A DNA stretch of 64,000 bases from Marinobacterium mangrovicola (GCF_004339595.1 NZ_SMFU01000013.1:62001-126000), one strand, 5' to 3'. Shown: positions 22,504-30,643, counted from the stretch's first letter. Notes: generated from the sequence alone by a model not told the origin. Translations and numbers: made by a program.

Positions 22504-22538
22504 AGTACGGTTAATAAATCATTTCGAATTGAGGCTAG

Positions 22539-22559
22539 TGTAGTCCAATTTGTAGTCCA
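22539..22559 (+). promoter_or_regulatory. Left pair of TGTAGTCCA repeats (candidate integrase arm sites)
   Basis: TGTAGTCCA occurs at 22539-22547 and 22551-22559, a 12-base period, 36 bases inside the left attachment repeat. The same 9-mer with the same period recurs near the right end (30564-30584). Paired direct repeats on both sides of the core are the layout expected of arm-type binding sites of a tyrosine integrase. Confidence 0.6.
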
Positions 22560-22698
22560 AACAGGAAAGGAATTTACAAATCAGCGTGCTAACCTAATGC
22601 AACCTCCTGAAAGTTGGTGGAATAGGTTCTGGCGTGCATCGGGAGTGATTTCTTCTAGACTGAAATCAGCTAGCTTTTTGCGACCAAGGAGGGCAAGT

Positions 22699-23604
22699 AT
22701 GAGTAGGAAAAAGCGAGGTTGGAAGCCAACAAAAATGGAGACAATGGCACTCAACCACCAGCCCAAATCGGGGCTTGTTAAATCACCGCGCCAGAGCCAT
22801 GGCCCCCTAGCTTCTCTTGATATTGAAAAATACATGCGAGAGAAGCTAGGACACCACCTAACTCATGAACGCCCAGTAGAGCCTCATGAAGCAGTTTCCA
22901 CTAACCAAGAAGGAAATAACCAGCCAATACAAGAAGTCCAGTTCCTAACCCGAGAAGCAATAGGTGAGATTCTTCAGAATGCTGAGTTAGAGGAATTAGA
23001 ATCGCTATGGTCTGACCGAAAGCAGAAGATTCAGTACAAAGAAGACGCCTATGCGGTGTTTTCAAAGATTCGGTTCTTAGAAGGGATAGACTCTATCATT
23101 CGTCCTTATGAAGACCTAGCAGACTCCCCCCTCCTATCCTCTTTTGAAGAATATGGCGATGACCTTCATGGACCGACAATCACACCTGAACCCTCTCAAG
23201 AGTACACATTGGAAGGCGACAAACGTTTACGCTTAACTACTCTGACAGCAAGAGACGGACAAGCGCGTTTTAGGAACGAACTAATACAACACTATGATTT
23301 AAGGTGTATGGTTACCGGTGAGGCAATCGAAGCGATAGTCGAAGCAGCACACATAATGCCGTATGACGGAAATAAGTCTAATCATATAAGCAATGGGCTG
23401 TTACTTAGGGTCGATATTCACCGTTTGTTTGACAACCACTTGCTAACCATCGAACCGCACACCTTCAAGATCCACCTACATCCCTCTTTAGAGAAAAGCA
23501 GTTACTCCTACCTCCAAAACCAGCCTTTAAGGCTTCAGCATGAAAACTTAATTGACAATGAAGCATTGGCTAAACGATTCAAAGAAGCATTGTATATCAA
23601 CTAG
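22699..23604 (+). CDS. HNH endonuclease-domain protein
   Basis: Product of 301 aa. The start at 22699 is fixed by AAGGAGG six bases upstream; reading further upstream would enter the rnpB fragment. The C-terminal third (~residues 185-255) is an HNH_2-type nuclease: VEAAHIMPY (H218), then N228 and N232 (SNHISNGLLL) and DIHRLFDNHLL (H241). The N-terminal 170 residues are basic then acidic and unrecognised, perhaps DNA or partner binding. It is the first gene of the island. HNH_2 proteins are often found in restriction/defence loci, but that role here is inference. Confidence 0.85.
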   Translation: MSRKKRGWKPTKMETMALNHQPKSGLVKSPRQSHGPLASLDIEKYMREKLGHHLTHERPVEPHEAVSTNQEGNNQPIQEVQFLTREAIGEILQNAELEELESLWSDRKQKIQYKEDAYAVFSKIRFLEGIDSIIRPYEDLADSPLLSSFEEYGDDLHGPTITPEPSQEYTLEGDKRLRLTTLTARDGQARFRNELIQHYDLRCMVTGEAIEAIVEAAHIMPYDGNKSNHISNGLLLRVDIHRLFDNHLLTIEPHTFKIHLHPSLEKSSYSYLQNQPLRLQHENLIDNEALAKRFKEALYIN

Positions 23605-23671
23605 TTATATTCATAATCTTAAAGATAAACAACTACTTTCATTACAAGGAATAGGGCCAATCGAGAAAGCC

Positions 23672-24259
23672 ATGGATAATTGGATTGGGATTATAGGTAC
23701 ATTGCTTGGTGGGGTTATCGGAGCAGGCACCACCTACTTTACTGCAAACGCTCACGCCAGGCGACAGATGAAGTGGGAGTCAGTAAAGCTAACTCAAAGT
23801 AAACTTGAGGAATTGGCACAAGTGCTCGACGAGTTTGCACACCGTTATAGAGACATAAGCGGGCAAGCCTTGATGCAAGTACAGTTTGGGGAGCGGATTG
23901 CGTCAGATGGACAAAGAATCCCCCACAGCCGTTTAGCAATGCTGGTGCACTTTTATGCGCCTGAATTACGTCCCGACCTAGAATTACTCATGACATTGGT
24001 CGAGAAGTACGGTGAAGTCTTAGCTGAGGTTATTCAATCTGCTGAACTAAACACTCCACAGAAACAGAACCTGAACGTTAGACTTCTTACTGGAGCAACG
24101 GCAATAGAAAAGAAGTGCGAGGAAATGAGCAGAAAGGCGGCAGAGGTTGCCACCGCGCACATTGAACGATTAACCGCTGAAAAACCGTTAAACAGAAAAT
24201 GTTGCCTATCTGCCATTATTACTTTCGCTAAAGACACTTTCAGCCACAAGCACCGCTGA
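23672..24259 (+). CDS. Small membrane-anchored protein, function unknown
   Basis: Product of 195 aa from ATG 23672 (weak GAG ribosome-binding site). An N-terminal hydrophobic glycine-rich segment (WIGIIGTLLGGVIGAGTTYF, ~residues 4-23) looks like a signal anchor. It is followed by a mainly helical, charged cytoplasmic region of ~170 residues. It lies 67 bases after the HNH gene on the same strand and may be co-transcribed. No family recognised. Confidence 0.7.
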   Translation: MDNWIGIIGTLLGGVIGAGTTYFTANAHARRQMKWESVKLTQSKLEELAQVLDEFAHRYRDISGQALMQVQFGERIASDGQRIPHSRLAMLVHFYAPELRPDLELLMTLVEKYGEVLAEVIQSAELNTPQKQNLNVRLLTGATAIEKKCEEMSRKAAEVATAHIERLTAEKPLNRKCCLSAIITFAKDTFSHKHR

Positions 24260-24381
24260 GTTCCTCGCATTGCTCAAATCGAGCATTCCACTCCAGCCCC
24301 TCTAACTTGGCTGAAACCATACGAGTACAGTTTTTGTACTTAAAGCTTCGCCCAACAAGCCAATATGCAACAATTTTTTCA

Positions 24382-24661
24382 CTATTGGCTTGTTACCCAA
24401 CCGCTCCCATCGCACTTATAGCACCCCCGGTGACGCCACCATCGCCTCCGCAAATCGGGCATAACTCATGAATTACCTTTTCTCTTTTTTTAACCCTAGG
24501 CTTCTTTTAACCCTAGGCTTCGGTTTGGACTTAACATCAGGCGGTTGAACATGACTAAAGCCATATAGAGAACTGTGAGCTTCGTGAAGATGACTACGAA
24601 GCTTATCGGGTTCAATCCGCGCACTACATCGTGGGCACTGCAGAAGAGTCGGCTTAGCCAT
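24382..24661 (-). pseudogene. Frameshifted small zinc-ribbon (CxxCxGxG) protein gene
   Basis: From ATG 24661 (AAGGAAGG upstream) the frame reads MAKPTLLQCPRCSARIEP with a C2H2-like CPRC...HLHEAH segment, then ends prematurely at 24473. Deleting one copy of the 17-bp tandem duplication at 24488-24521 continues the frame into ELCPICGGDGGVTGG. One further missing base in the G-run before 24430 restores CYKCDGSGWVTSQ and a stop at 24382. Paired CPIC/CYKC...GSGW motifs are DnaJ-like zinc-ribbon signatures, so the ancestral product (~89 aa) was probably real and is now broken. As read, a 62-aa protein could still be made. Confidence 0.75.
24488..24521. repeat. 17-bp perfect tandem duplication
   Basis: TTTTAACCCTAGGCTTC at 24488-24504 is repeated exactly at 24505-24521. 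Because 17 is not a multiple of three it shifts the reading frame of the small zinc-ribbon gene; exact identity suggests a recent slippage event. Confidence 0.93.
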
Positions 24662-24843
24662 GAACCTTCCTTGATAGTGGCATTTAAAAGTTTGTTGTGG
24701 CTTTCCTAAAACCATAGGCTACTGGAGCAATTCAATTCATACCAGAGCATGGTCAAACCATTGCCAAAGCGAACGTGTGACTTGGTCCCTAGCACACGAT
24801 GGAGGACCTGCCTCATGCTTTGGGTCATCAATCGTTCGTTTTA

Positions 24844-24922
24844 TGACACCAGAAAAACCCCTCGTCTAGTAGTGTCAACAAAATAGCGTTGACACTTAAT
24901 GACACCAAATGAATAATGACAC
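24844..24922 (+). promoter_or_regulatory. Serine-recombinase promoter with five TGACAC motifs
   Basis: TGACAC occurs at 24844, 24890, 24900 and 24917 and inverted (GTGTCA) at 24872. Two copies form a perfect inverted repeat, AGTGTCAAC (24871-24879) / GTTGACACT (24888-24896). TTGACA (24889-24894) and AATAAT (24912-24917) with a 17-base spacer form a near-consensus promoter inside the cluster. Binding of the recombinase or another repressor would therefore block transcription; the array may also be a recombination (res-like) site. Confidence 0.6.
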
Positions 24923-24954
24923 CACATTAGATGATACCAGCAAGGATCAACGCC

Positions 24955-25530
24955 ATGTCACGCATCTTCGCTTACTGCCGTGTCAGCACCAACGAACAGA
25001 CGACCGCCAACCAGATTCACGCAATTGAATCAGCAGGCTACAAAGTAGAAGAGCAACGCGTTGTTTCTGAGACCATCTCAGGATCTGTTGAGGCAATGAA
25101 ACGACCGGCATTCTCCACCTTGGTTAATCACAAGCTGGAATCAGGAGACACCTTGGTAGTGCTGAAGTTGGACAGGCTGGGAAGAGATAACATTGACGTT
25201 CAGCAGACCATCACAATGCTAATGGACAAAGGCATCAGCGTTGTATCACTAGATCTACCCTCTAAAGATTTGGCATCAGCAGAAGGCAAGCTGATCCTAC
25301 AGATGTTTACGGCTTTTGCAGAGTTTGAGAGAAACCGAATCAAAGAGCGCACACGTGAAGGGCTGAAAAGGGCTAAGAGCGAGGGTAAAAAACTAGGGAG
25401 GCCTGTAGCAACAGACACAACCAACGCAGTGCAGAAAGCAAAGCAAGAAGGCTTAAGCCAATCTGAAACAGCTATCCACCTTGGTATCAGCCTTGCCACT
25501 GTAAAGCGACACTGGAATAAAGCAGCCTAA
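24955..25530 (+). CDS. Serine site-specific recombinase (resolvase/invertase family)
   Basis: Product of 191 aa, the usual length for small resolvases/invertases. The start at 24955 (MSRIFAYCRVSTNEQT) has AAGGA upstream. Catalytic Ser11 lies in YCRVST; the active-site arginines are in LKLDRLGRD (~residues 72-80), and FAEFERNRIKERTREGL is the long E helix. The C-terminal helix-turn-helix (SQSETAIHLGISLATVKRHW, ~170-189) is intact. It could resolve element dimers, invert DNA or control its own promoter; no invertible segment is visible nearby. Confidence 0.92.
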   Translation: MSRIFAYCRVSTNEQTTANQIHAIESAGYKVEEQRVVSETISGSVEAMKRPAFSTLVNHKLESGDTLVVLKLDRLGRDNIDVQQTITMLMDKGISVVSLDLPSKDLASAEGKLILQMFTAFAEFERNRIKERTREGLKRAKSEGKKLGRPVATDTTNAVQKAKQEGLSQSETAIHLGISLATVKRHWNKAA

Positions 25531-25543
25531 CCCTGACGCATGG

Positions 25544-25555
25544 CCCCCTAGGGGG
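25544..25555. terminator. CCCCCTAGGGGG palindrome after the recombinase gene
   Basis: A perfect 12-bp palindrome 14 bases past the recombinase stop, followed by TATTTTCT. It could act as a terminator only if the centre opens as a small loop; it may instead be a protein site. The rest of the gap to 25704 holds nothing else I recognise. Confidence 0.35.
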
Positions 25556-25704
25556 TATTTTCTGACAGTTCTACAAAGGTACCCTGTCTACTGATTCTTG
25601 TTTGATAGTCACCGCTCACACTCACATAAAATTCAAAATGACTTTATGCTCTCGCCACTTGAGCATCAACAAGAGCCCTAACTAACCATACAAGGAGGTA
25701 GTAA

Positions 25705-27756
25705 ATGATTTCTTTGCCGGATCCTTCAGCTCTTGCACAAGAGTTTTCTGATGCAGTTTGGACAAAAGAGTTCTCCAACGTATCGTCACCAAAATTGATT
25801 GAAGCTTGGAAAACACTTTTCCACACCTACAACGACTCTATAGAAAACAATCAATCTTGCACTCAGCCTGTCCGTAAGAAAGTCGTTTCCATGCCAACAG
25901 GTACCGGAAAATCTCAGGCAACCATCCATTACCTAAGAAAGTTTTATGATTTGGAGGAGCTTGAAGATATAGGCGTTTTAGTAATAACTTTTTTCACTGC
26001 CGAAGCTGAACAAGCTTGCGACTCAATCAACAAAAGCGAAATAGCTCACACAGCTAACTACCATAGTGCAGATCACAATTTATCTGATACTCTTCTCGGA
26101 AACACCCAAGTTCTCTATATAACGCACGCACAGTACCTTTTAGCTCTGCAAGACTCTGAAAGGTTAAAAAAGCTGAATACATATAGGAAAAAGCCTAGGT
26201 CACTCATCATCATTGACGAGTCAATAAGTCAAATCAACGACCACAGAATAACTTTAGATGATTTCCGGACAGCAACCAGCAAAATAACTGAGTTACTCGA
26301 AGCTGATAACCTACTCCAAGACAGTGACAAGAAGAAACTAAAAGAGGAAAAAGATTACTTGAACTCCATTATGAAACTAATGGATAGCCTTGAAAATAAA
26401 ATAACTCGTTCTTCTGGTGTTTACGCATCGAATGAGCAAATTGAAACAATTAAAAACCCGTTGGCTTCATTAAACTGTCTAAAGTCGTTCTGCTCTGGTG
26501 ATAAAGCAAAGATTCTTAAGAGGATCGATAGCTCAACAAATTTTCTTGAGCTTAAGGAATTAATTGATACTCTTATCGCGATTCAGACCCAAGATATTTG
26601 CTACTTCAGTAAAGGACTCTATGGGCTGGCACTAAACACTGTTAGCTGGATAGATATCCAAGATAAAAATACGGTTATTCTAGACGCCACAGCCGACATA
26701 AACCAGATATATAAACTACATAAAAATATTGACGTTGTCTCTATACCAAGCAAATTGAGACGTTATAAAAATGTTACTCTACACGTGTCCGAGCAAATCT
26801 ATAACCTAGGTCGTAAGCAACTTGATGAATGGTCAACACTAGAAAATATTAGAGACCATTTCAATCAGCTAATTGAGTACTTATCTCCTTTCAAGGAAGA
26901 ATACGCGTTAGAAGTTCTTTCTGCAGAATTTGATAAAAGAAAACCAAAAAATGAGCTAGAAGATAAAATATTAATTGTTACGCATGCAAACGTAGCGAAA
27001 AAAATAAGAGATTTTTTAAATATTATAAAAAATGATTATCGATACCCTACACATCCAGGGATTGAAATAGGGCACTGGGGTAACTTAACCGGTAAGAACG
27101 ATTTTAAAGACTACAACAAGATTGTCATAATCGGTTTTTTCAACAAACCTGAAACACATACTACAAATTTACACATAACTAGTGATACTGGACTATGTGC
27201 AATTCGCAAATATAACCATTCAGATATTGCTGAAGAAATAGAATCTGAGCGCACTGAAATTAAACACTCAGATTTGGCCGCAGAAGTCATCCAAGCCATT
27301 AACCGAATTCGATGTAGATCTGTTATTGACAAAGAAGGAAATTGTTCTAAAAGTGATATTTACCTGCTCAATACCAGTGATCGAAACTCTTTCAATTATG
27401 TACTGAATAAAATTGAAAAACACATGCCTGAAATCCAGATATTAACAGACTCAAATCTTGTTTTGTCTGATGGGCTAAAGCATAACAGCGAAGGTCGCAC
27501 GGGAAGACCCACTGATGAATACGACAATATGTTTATAAATTATGTCGTCACCCTTCCAGATGGAACCTACAAAACAAGTGATATCAAAAGAGGCTCAACT
27601 GTGAGTGAACGTCCAATGAAACGTATTTGGAAGTCCATCCAAGATGCTCAAAACAACTATGATGATAGCAATACCCTTCATGCATTCTGCAAGGAGCATG
27701 GCATCAGCCTTCGTGGAAGCGGTAGAGGAAAGATGATGGTCAAATCCAAGAAGTGA
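25705..27756 (+). CDS. SF2 helicase-like ATPase, function unknown
   Basis: Product of 683 aa with a strong AAGGAGGT ribosome-binding site. Helicase motifs in order: Walker A PTGTGKS (residues 64-70), Ia-like LVITFFTAEAEQ (~92-103), motif II DES (IIIDESISQIN, 171-173), III-like LDATA (326-330), IV-like ILIVTHAN (~422-429), V-like IVIIGFF (~473-479) and VI QAINRIRCR (530-538). An insertion of ~140 residues separates motifs II and III. The C-terminal ~80 residues are basic and could form a DNA-binding domain. A+T-rich relative to the flanks. It may serve replication/mobilisation or defence; I cannot assign a family more precisely. Confidence 0.8.
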   Translation: MISLPDPSALAQEFSDAVWTKEFSNVSSPKLIEAWKTLFHTYNDSIENNQSCTQPVRKKVVSMPTGTGKSQATIHYLRKFYDLEELEDIGVLVITFFTAEAEQACDSINKSEIAHTANYHSADHNLSDTLLGNTQVLYITHAQYLLALQDSERLKKLNTYRKKPRSLIIIDESISQINDHRITLDDFRTATSKITELLEADNLLQDSDKKKLKEEKDYLNSIMKLMDSLENKITRSSGVYASNEQIETIKNPLASLNCLKSFCSGDKAKILKRIDSSTNFLELKELIDTLIAIQTQDICYFSKGLYGLALNTVSWIDIQDKNTVILDATADINQIYKLHKNIDVVSIPSKLRRYKNVTLHVSEQIYNLGRKQLDEWSTLENIRDHFNQLIEYLSPFKEEYALEVLSAEFDKRKPKNELEDKILIVTHANVAKKIRDFLNIIKNDYRYPTHPGIEIGHWGNLTGKNDFKDYNKIVIIGFFNKPETHTTNLHITSDTGLCAIRKYNHSDIAEEIESERTEIKHSDLAAEVIQAINRIRCRSVIDKEGNCSKSDIYLLNTSDRNSFNYVLNKIEKHMPEIQILTDSNLVLSDGLKHNSEGRTGRPTDEYDNMFINYVVTLPDGTYKTSDIKRGSTVSERPMKRIWKSIQDAQNNYDDSNTLHAFCKEHGISLRGSGRGKMMVKSKK

Positions 27757-27757
27757 C

Positions 27758-27809
27758 TTTCCGGTACGTATATCCCTATTAATATTATATAGGACTTATG
27801 TACCGGAAA
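27758..27809. terminator. Long inverted repeat after the helicase-like gene
   Basis: TTTCCGGTAC (27758-27767) pairs with GTACCGGAAA (27800-27809), with an inner ATCCCTAT / ATATAGGA partial dyad. It begins at the helicase-like stop codon. It could terminate transcription or serve as an operator for the next gene. Confidence 0.45.
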
Positions 27810-27939
27810 AATAATCATTAGATATGAATGGACTATGTCATATTTGTGTTGATAGATACGCTAACAATAAGGTTCTATTATGCAAAACCATAGCATCCTA
27901 TAAGAATTTTATATATCTAAGACATAGGTTACCTAAAGC

Positions 27940-28962
27940 ATGGATTCACTAATCACCCCACTTATCTCAAGCGACAAGGATGTTTACTTTAGGTGTGAGA
28001 GATGTGACGGACCTGTCAAAGTCAGTACAGAAAGTCAAAAACTATTAGCTCAAGATAAAGGCATTGGACACAAATGCAATGGCTGTGGTGACTACTACAT
28101 AATAATGTCTTGTCCAAAATGTGATGAAACTCACATTCTAAATAACATTAAGTGGGACCAATATAGGAACGGGAAAGAGTTTAAATGCCATAAATGCGAA
28201 TCAATATTTTATAAAACTCTGTTAGTATTTGGTCTCAAGATGAGTGATGCCATCCTAAAAAACACGAATGCATCCTCTAAAAACTTCCACTTAGAAACCG
28301 AATTTATAACTTATGCAAAAAGTAAACTAGACGATGACAAAGCAGAGGAATTAGCACAAATTCATGGTGCTTTGAATGTTAGAGTAAACATTGTAAGAAA
28401 AAAGCTAGATGAAATTAATAAAATCGGTTTCAGCGGCTGGGAAGCTTATAAAACTACTAACAATCTAATCCCTACTGGAAAGTTAAACCCTGAAGAGTCT
28501 GCATTTATTATTTCTAATGCTCTAACTTCTATTTTAGACATTTTCTCACAAGAACTAGCATTAGCCTGCAGGTTAAAAATAAGCAGTAGAGACTCCAGCT
28601 TTAATAGGATTATAAGCAGAAACCTTTTGTGTGATAACCATCAAAGTTTACACATAGTCCTTACTGAATTCAAAAAAACATTTAGCTACGATTACATATG
28701 CAGTCTGCGTAATTGCTTGCAGCACAGATATAGCATTCCACTAAGGGTACAGTCTAGTTACAAAATAGAGTCACCAAGCGCAATAGATAAGTCACACTAC
28801 CCGTCAACTCATAAAGTCATACTTCCTGACAACCCAGACAAACCCATCAAAAAAATCACTTTTGATAACTCATTTTATCTGGAAATTTTATTTAAAGAAA
28901 TATATGACGATATTATCAGCCTTATTTCTAACTCTTACAAAGAGCTATTAAAACAAACTTAA
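27940..28962 (+). CDS. Zinc-ribbon protein with helical C-terminal domain, function unknown
   Basis: Product of 340 aa. Four CxxC pairs in the first 90 residues (C19/C22, C46/C49, C58/C61, C83/C86) should form two zinc ribbons. The remaining ~230 residues are predicted mostly helical, with conserved-looking Arg/Asn (CSLRNCLQHRYSIP, ~residues 250-263) that recalls HEPN-type Rx4-6H motifs: R-N-C-L-Q-H is present. If so, it could be an RNase-like toxin or effector, but this is only a motif resemblance. A+T-rich; the start ATG 27940 has a weak ribosome-binding site. Confidence 0.7.
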   Translation: MDSLITPLISSDKDVYFRCERCDGPVKVSTESQKLLAQDKGIGHKCNGCGDYYIIMSCPKCDETHILNNIKWDQYRNGKEFKCHKCESIFYKTLLVFGLKMSDAILKNTNASSKNFHLETEFITYAKSKLDDDKAEELAQIHGALNVRVNIVRKKLDEINKIGFSGWEAYKTTNNLIPTGKLNPEESAFIISNALTSILDIFSQELALACRLKISSRDSSFNRIISRNLLCDNHQSLHIVLTEFKKTFSYDYICSLRNCLQHRYSIPLRVQSSYKIESPSAIDKSHYPSTHKVILPDNPDKPIKKITFDNSFYLEILFKEIYDDIISLISNSYKELLKQT

Positions 28963-29040
28963 ATATAAAAACAATTTTTCCCCTTATTGGGCGTACCACC
29001 TAGCCTGACGACCTTTTATAAAAAAGCAAATTTAATTACT

Positions 29041-29049
29041 GTGGACTAC
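29041..29049 (-). promoter_or_regulatory. Inverted copy of the GTAGTCCAC motif
   Basis: GTGGACTAC here is the reverse complement of GTAGTCCAC found twice at the right end of the island. It sits in the 189-base gap between the zinc-ribbon gene and the integrase stop. A single copy may be chance. Nothing else in the gap is recognised. Confidence 0.25.
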
Positions 29050-29151
29050 CCTTACCCCCCTCACAACATAGCCTCAAGATCTTTTCCTTTCGTTTTAATA
29101 GTGACTTACTCGTTTTCACTACCAGGAGTACGAGTCTGACATATTTGACTC

Positions 29152-30585
29152 TTATAATGATTTAAAATCCAACACATCTACTACTTGAACCAGATCCTTG
29201 ACTTCAAACCCATGAGTGTAGATATCAGTAATTCCCATATTAGTACGTCTATGGCCAACCACTGCTTGAATAGCAACTTCATTAATTCCTTTTACCCTAC
29301 GCAATAGAGTGACAACAGAGTGCCTGAATGAATGGAAGTCGCGTTTTCTACCTAGATCATCATACTGCTCAACGCCCACGCTTTCCTGAAGCCTATAAAG
29401 CCACCGGGTCATCTTTTGACCATAACACCGAGGAAACAGTAACACATCCTTACGATTATCCACGTAGTCAATGAAACCAAGCTCAATCAGTCGTTTATGT
29501 ATAGGGACAAGCCTATTGCTCTCCTTGGTCTTCGTTGAACCTGCAGCTTCAGTGATCACCATGTACCAACGCCCTGACGCTAAATCTCGCTTAACGTCTT
29601 GTTTCCTCAATTGAGTGATCTCACCAGCACGACACCCGTGATATAGCGCCAGCAACCCCACCCACTTCTGTTGGTCATTTTTCCAACCCACAAGACCAGA
29701 CTCAATCTTCAGGGCTTCATTCGCTCTGTAGTACCCTCGACCGGATTCCAGATCTAGGTTTAGATTAAGTTTCGTGACAGGGGATACCAATAGAAGCTCC
29801 CCCTCAACTGCATAAGCAAAAACACCCTGCAACCACTTCCTGAAGTTATCTGCAGTCTTGCCAGCTTGAAGGTCGTCAACAGGGATCTCATTTTCATCCT
29901 TGTACTCTAGCAACTCTAACCATGAAAGCTGCTTATACGGATTCTTATTACGCTTGGGTAACCTCAGATAGTCCATCACGACTGACTTGACCATCTTTCT
30001 AGTAATACGGTCTATAGGTAGATCTGCAAAATCAGGCCTAACGTGGCGCACGAAGTCCATGTACCTCTCGTATTCCTTTTGCAGCCTCTCTGTCAGAGGC
30101 TTAGCCGCATCATCAACTTTGCACCTTAGAAACGTCTCAACTAGCTCTCCGAACGCTATTCCACTAACGTCAACTTTGTCTTGTAGTTCTTTGGCTGGGT
30201 TACTGTGCACCAACCCAAGATCGTCAACCTGCAGTCTTGGATCATTCTGAAGCTGCTCAGTCAAAACAGTCATATCTTTTTCACAACGGTCCTCAAGCCG
30301 CACAGAGAGTTCTGAGCGACTTTTTGCCAAGACTTGATGGTCATACTCTGAAGATGCTTTTTCGTGCTCAGCGGCGATTTTGCGGGCTAGAGCCTTAAGT
30401 TCTGAACCACGTAGACGCCCTGAACGAAAAGCCAAAATTGATCCGAAGAGGCGACCAACAAGCATTCTGGCGACTAATCTGCTCTCCGTTCGTAATGAGA
30501 CACGTACAGGATGACCTTTAGGCTCTCTAGCTTGCAGGTAATAGATACGATTTCGAAGGGTAATGTAGTCCACTCTGTAGTCCAC
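29152..30585 (-). CDS. Tyrosine-type site-specific integrase
   Basis: The catalytic domain has the tyrosine-recombinase residues in order: Arg in YHGCRAGEITQL, Lys in the following strand (TKTKESNRLVPI), HSFRHS, GHRR and the nucleophilic Tyr in ITDIYTHG near the C-terminus. The start is uncertain. The frame is open up to TTG 30633, giving 493 aa; GTG 30585 (477 aa, GGA eight bases upstream) gives a more typical N-terminus (VDYRVDYITLRNRIYYLQ) and is used here. It directs integration into rnpB, lies next to the intact gene on the same strand, and its first codons overlap the right-hand TGTAGTCCA repeats. Confidence 0.92.
   Translation of the reverse strand: MDYRVDYITLRNRIYYLQAREPKGHPVRVSLRTESRLVARMLVGRLFGSILAFRSGRLRGSELKALARKIAAEHEKASSEYDHQVLAKSRSELSVRLEDRCEKDMTVLTEQLQNDPRLQVDDLGLVHSNPAKELQDKVDVSGIAFGELVETFLRCKVDDAAKPLTERLQKEYERYMDFVRHVRPDFADLPIDRITRKMVKSVVMDYLRLPKRNKNPYKQLSWLELLEYKDENEIPVDDLQAGKTADNFRKWLQGVFAYAVEGELLLVSPVTKLNLNLDLESGRGYYRANEALKIESGLVGWKNDQQKWVGLLALYHGCRAGEITQLRKQDVKRDLASGRWYMVITEAAGSTKTKESNRLVPIHKRLIELGFIDYVDNRKDVLLFPRCYGQKMTRWLYRLQESVGVEQYDDLGRKRDFHSFRHSVVTLLRRVKGINEVAIQAVVGHRRTNMGITDIYTHGFEVKDLVQVVDVLDFKSL
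30564..30584 (+). promoter_or_regulatory. Right pair of TGTAGTCCA repeats (candidate integrase arm sites)
   Basis: TGTAGTCCA at 30564-30572 and 30576-30584 repeats the motif, orientation and 12-base period of the left-end pair (22539-22559). It lies 59 bases inside the right attachment repeat and over the beginning of the integrase gene, so integrase binding could also affect its own expression. Confidence 0.6.
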
Positions 30586-30616
30586 CTTGACGATCCAGTG
30601 GTACTGAGCAAACCTA

Positions 30617-30640
30617 TAACTGAATAAGAACAATCAGTTA
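30617..30640. repeat. Inverted repeat between rnpB 3' end and integrase
   Basis: TAACTGA (30617-30623) and TCAGTTA (30634-30640) form a 7-bp stem around a 10-base loop, immediately past the rnpB 3' end on the minus strand. No U-run follows, so termination here is likely to be incomplete. Confidence 0.55.
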
Positions 30641-30643
30641 GAG

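Larger units (their letters stand above)
22504..30643. mobile_element. Genomic island integrated in rnpB
   Basis: An 8,140-base insert lies between two perfect 137-bp copies of the rnpB 3' end. It carries a tyrosine integrase directly adjacent to the intact rnpB, a serine recombinase, an HNH nuclease, an SF2-helicase-like protein and several unknown genes. It is visibly richer in A+T than the flanks, especially 25.6-29.2 kb. No conjugation or capsid genes are seen, so it is a small integrative element that either needs a helper or is now only excisable. Confidence 0.93.

Noticed and set aside
22402-22698. In-frame upstream extension of the HNH gene by about 99 codons
   Set aside because: It would start inside the rnpB fragment, and AAGGAGG just before ATG 22699 marks the real start.
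24473-24661. Intact 62-aa zinc-finger gene
   Set aside because: The downstream sequence clearly continues a zinc-ribbon in shifted frames, so the short frame is best read as a truncated product.
30586-30633. TTG start for the integrase at 30633
   Set aside because: Possible but less likely: it has no ribosome-binding site of its own and adds a hydrophobic stretch uncommon in integrases; kept as an alternative.
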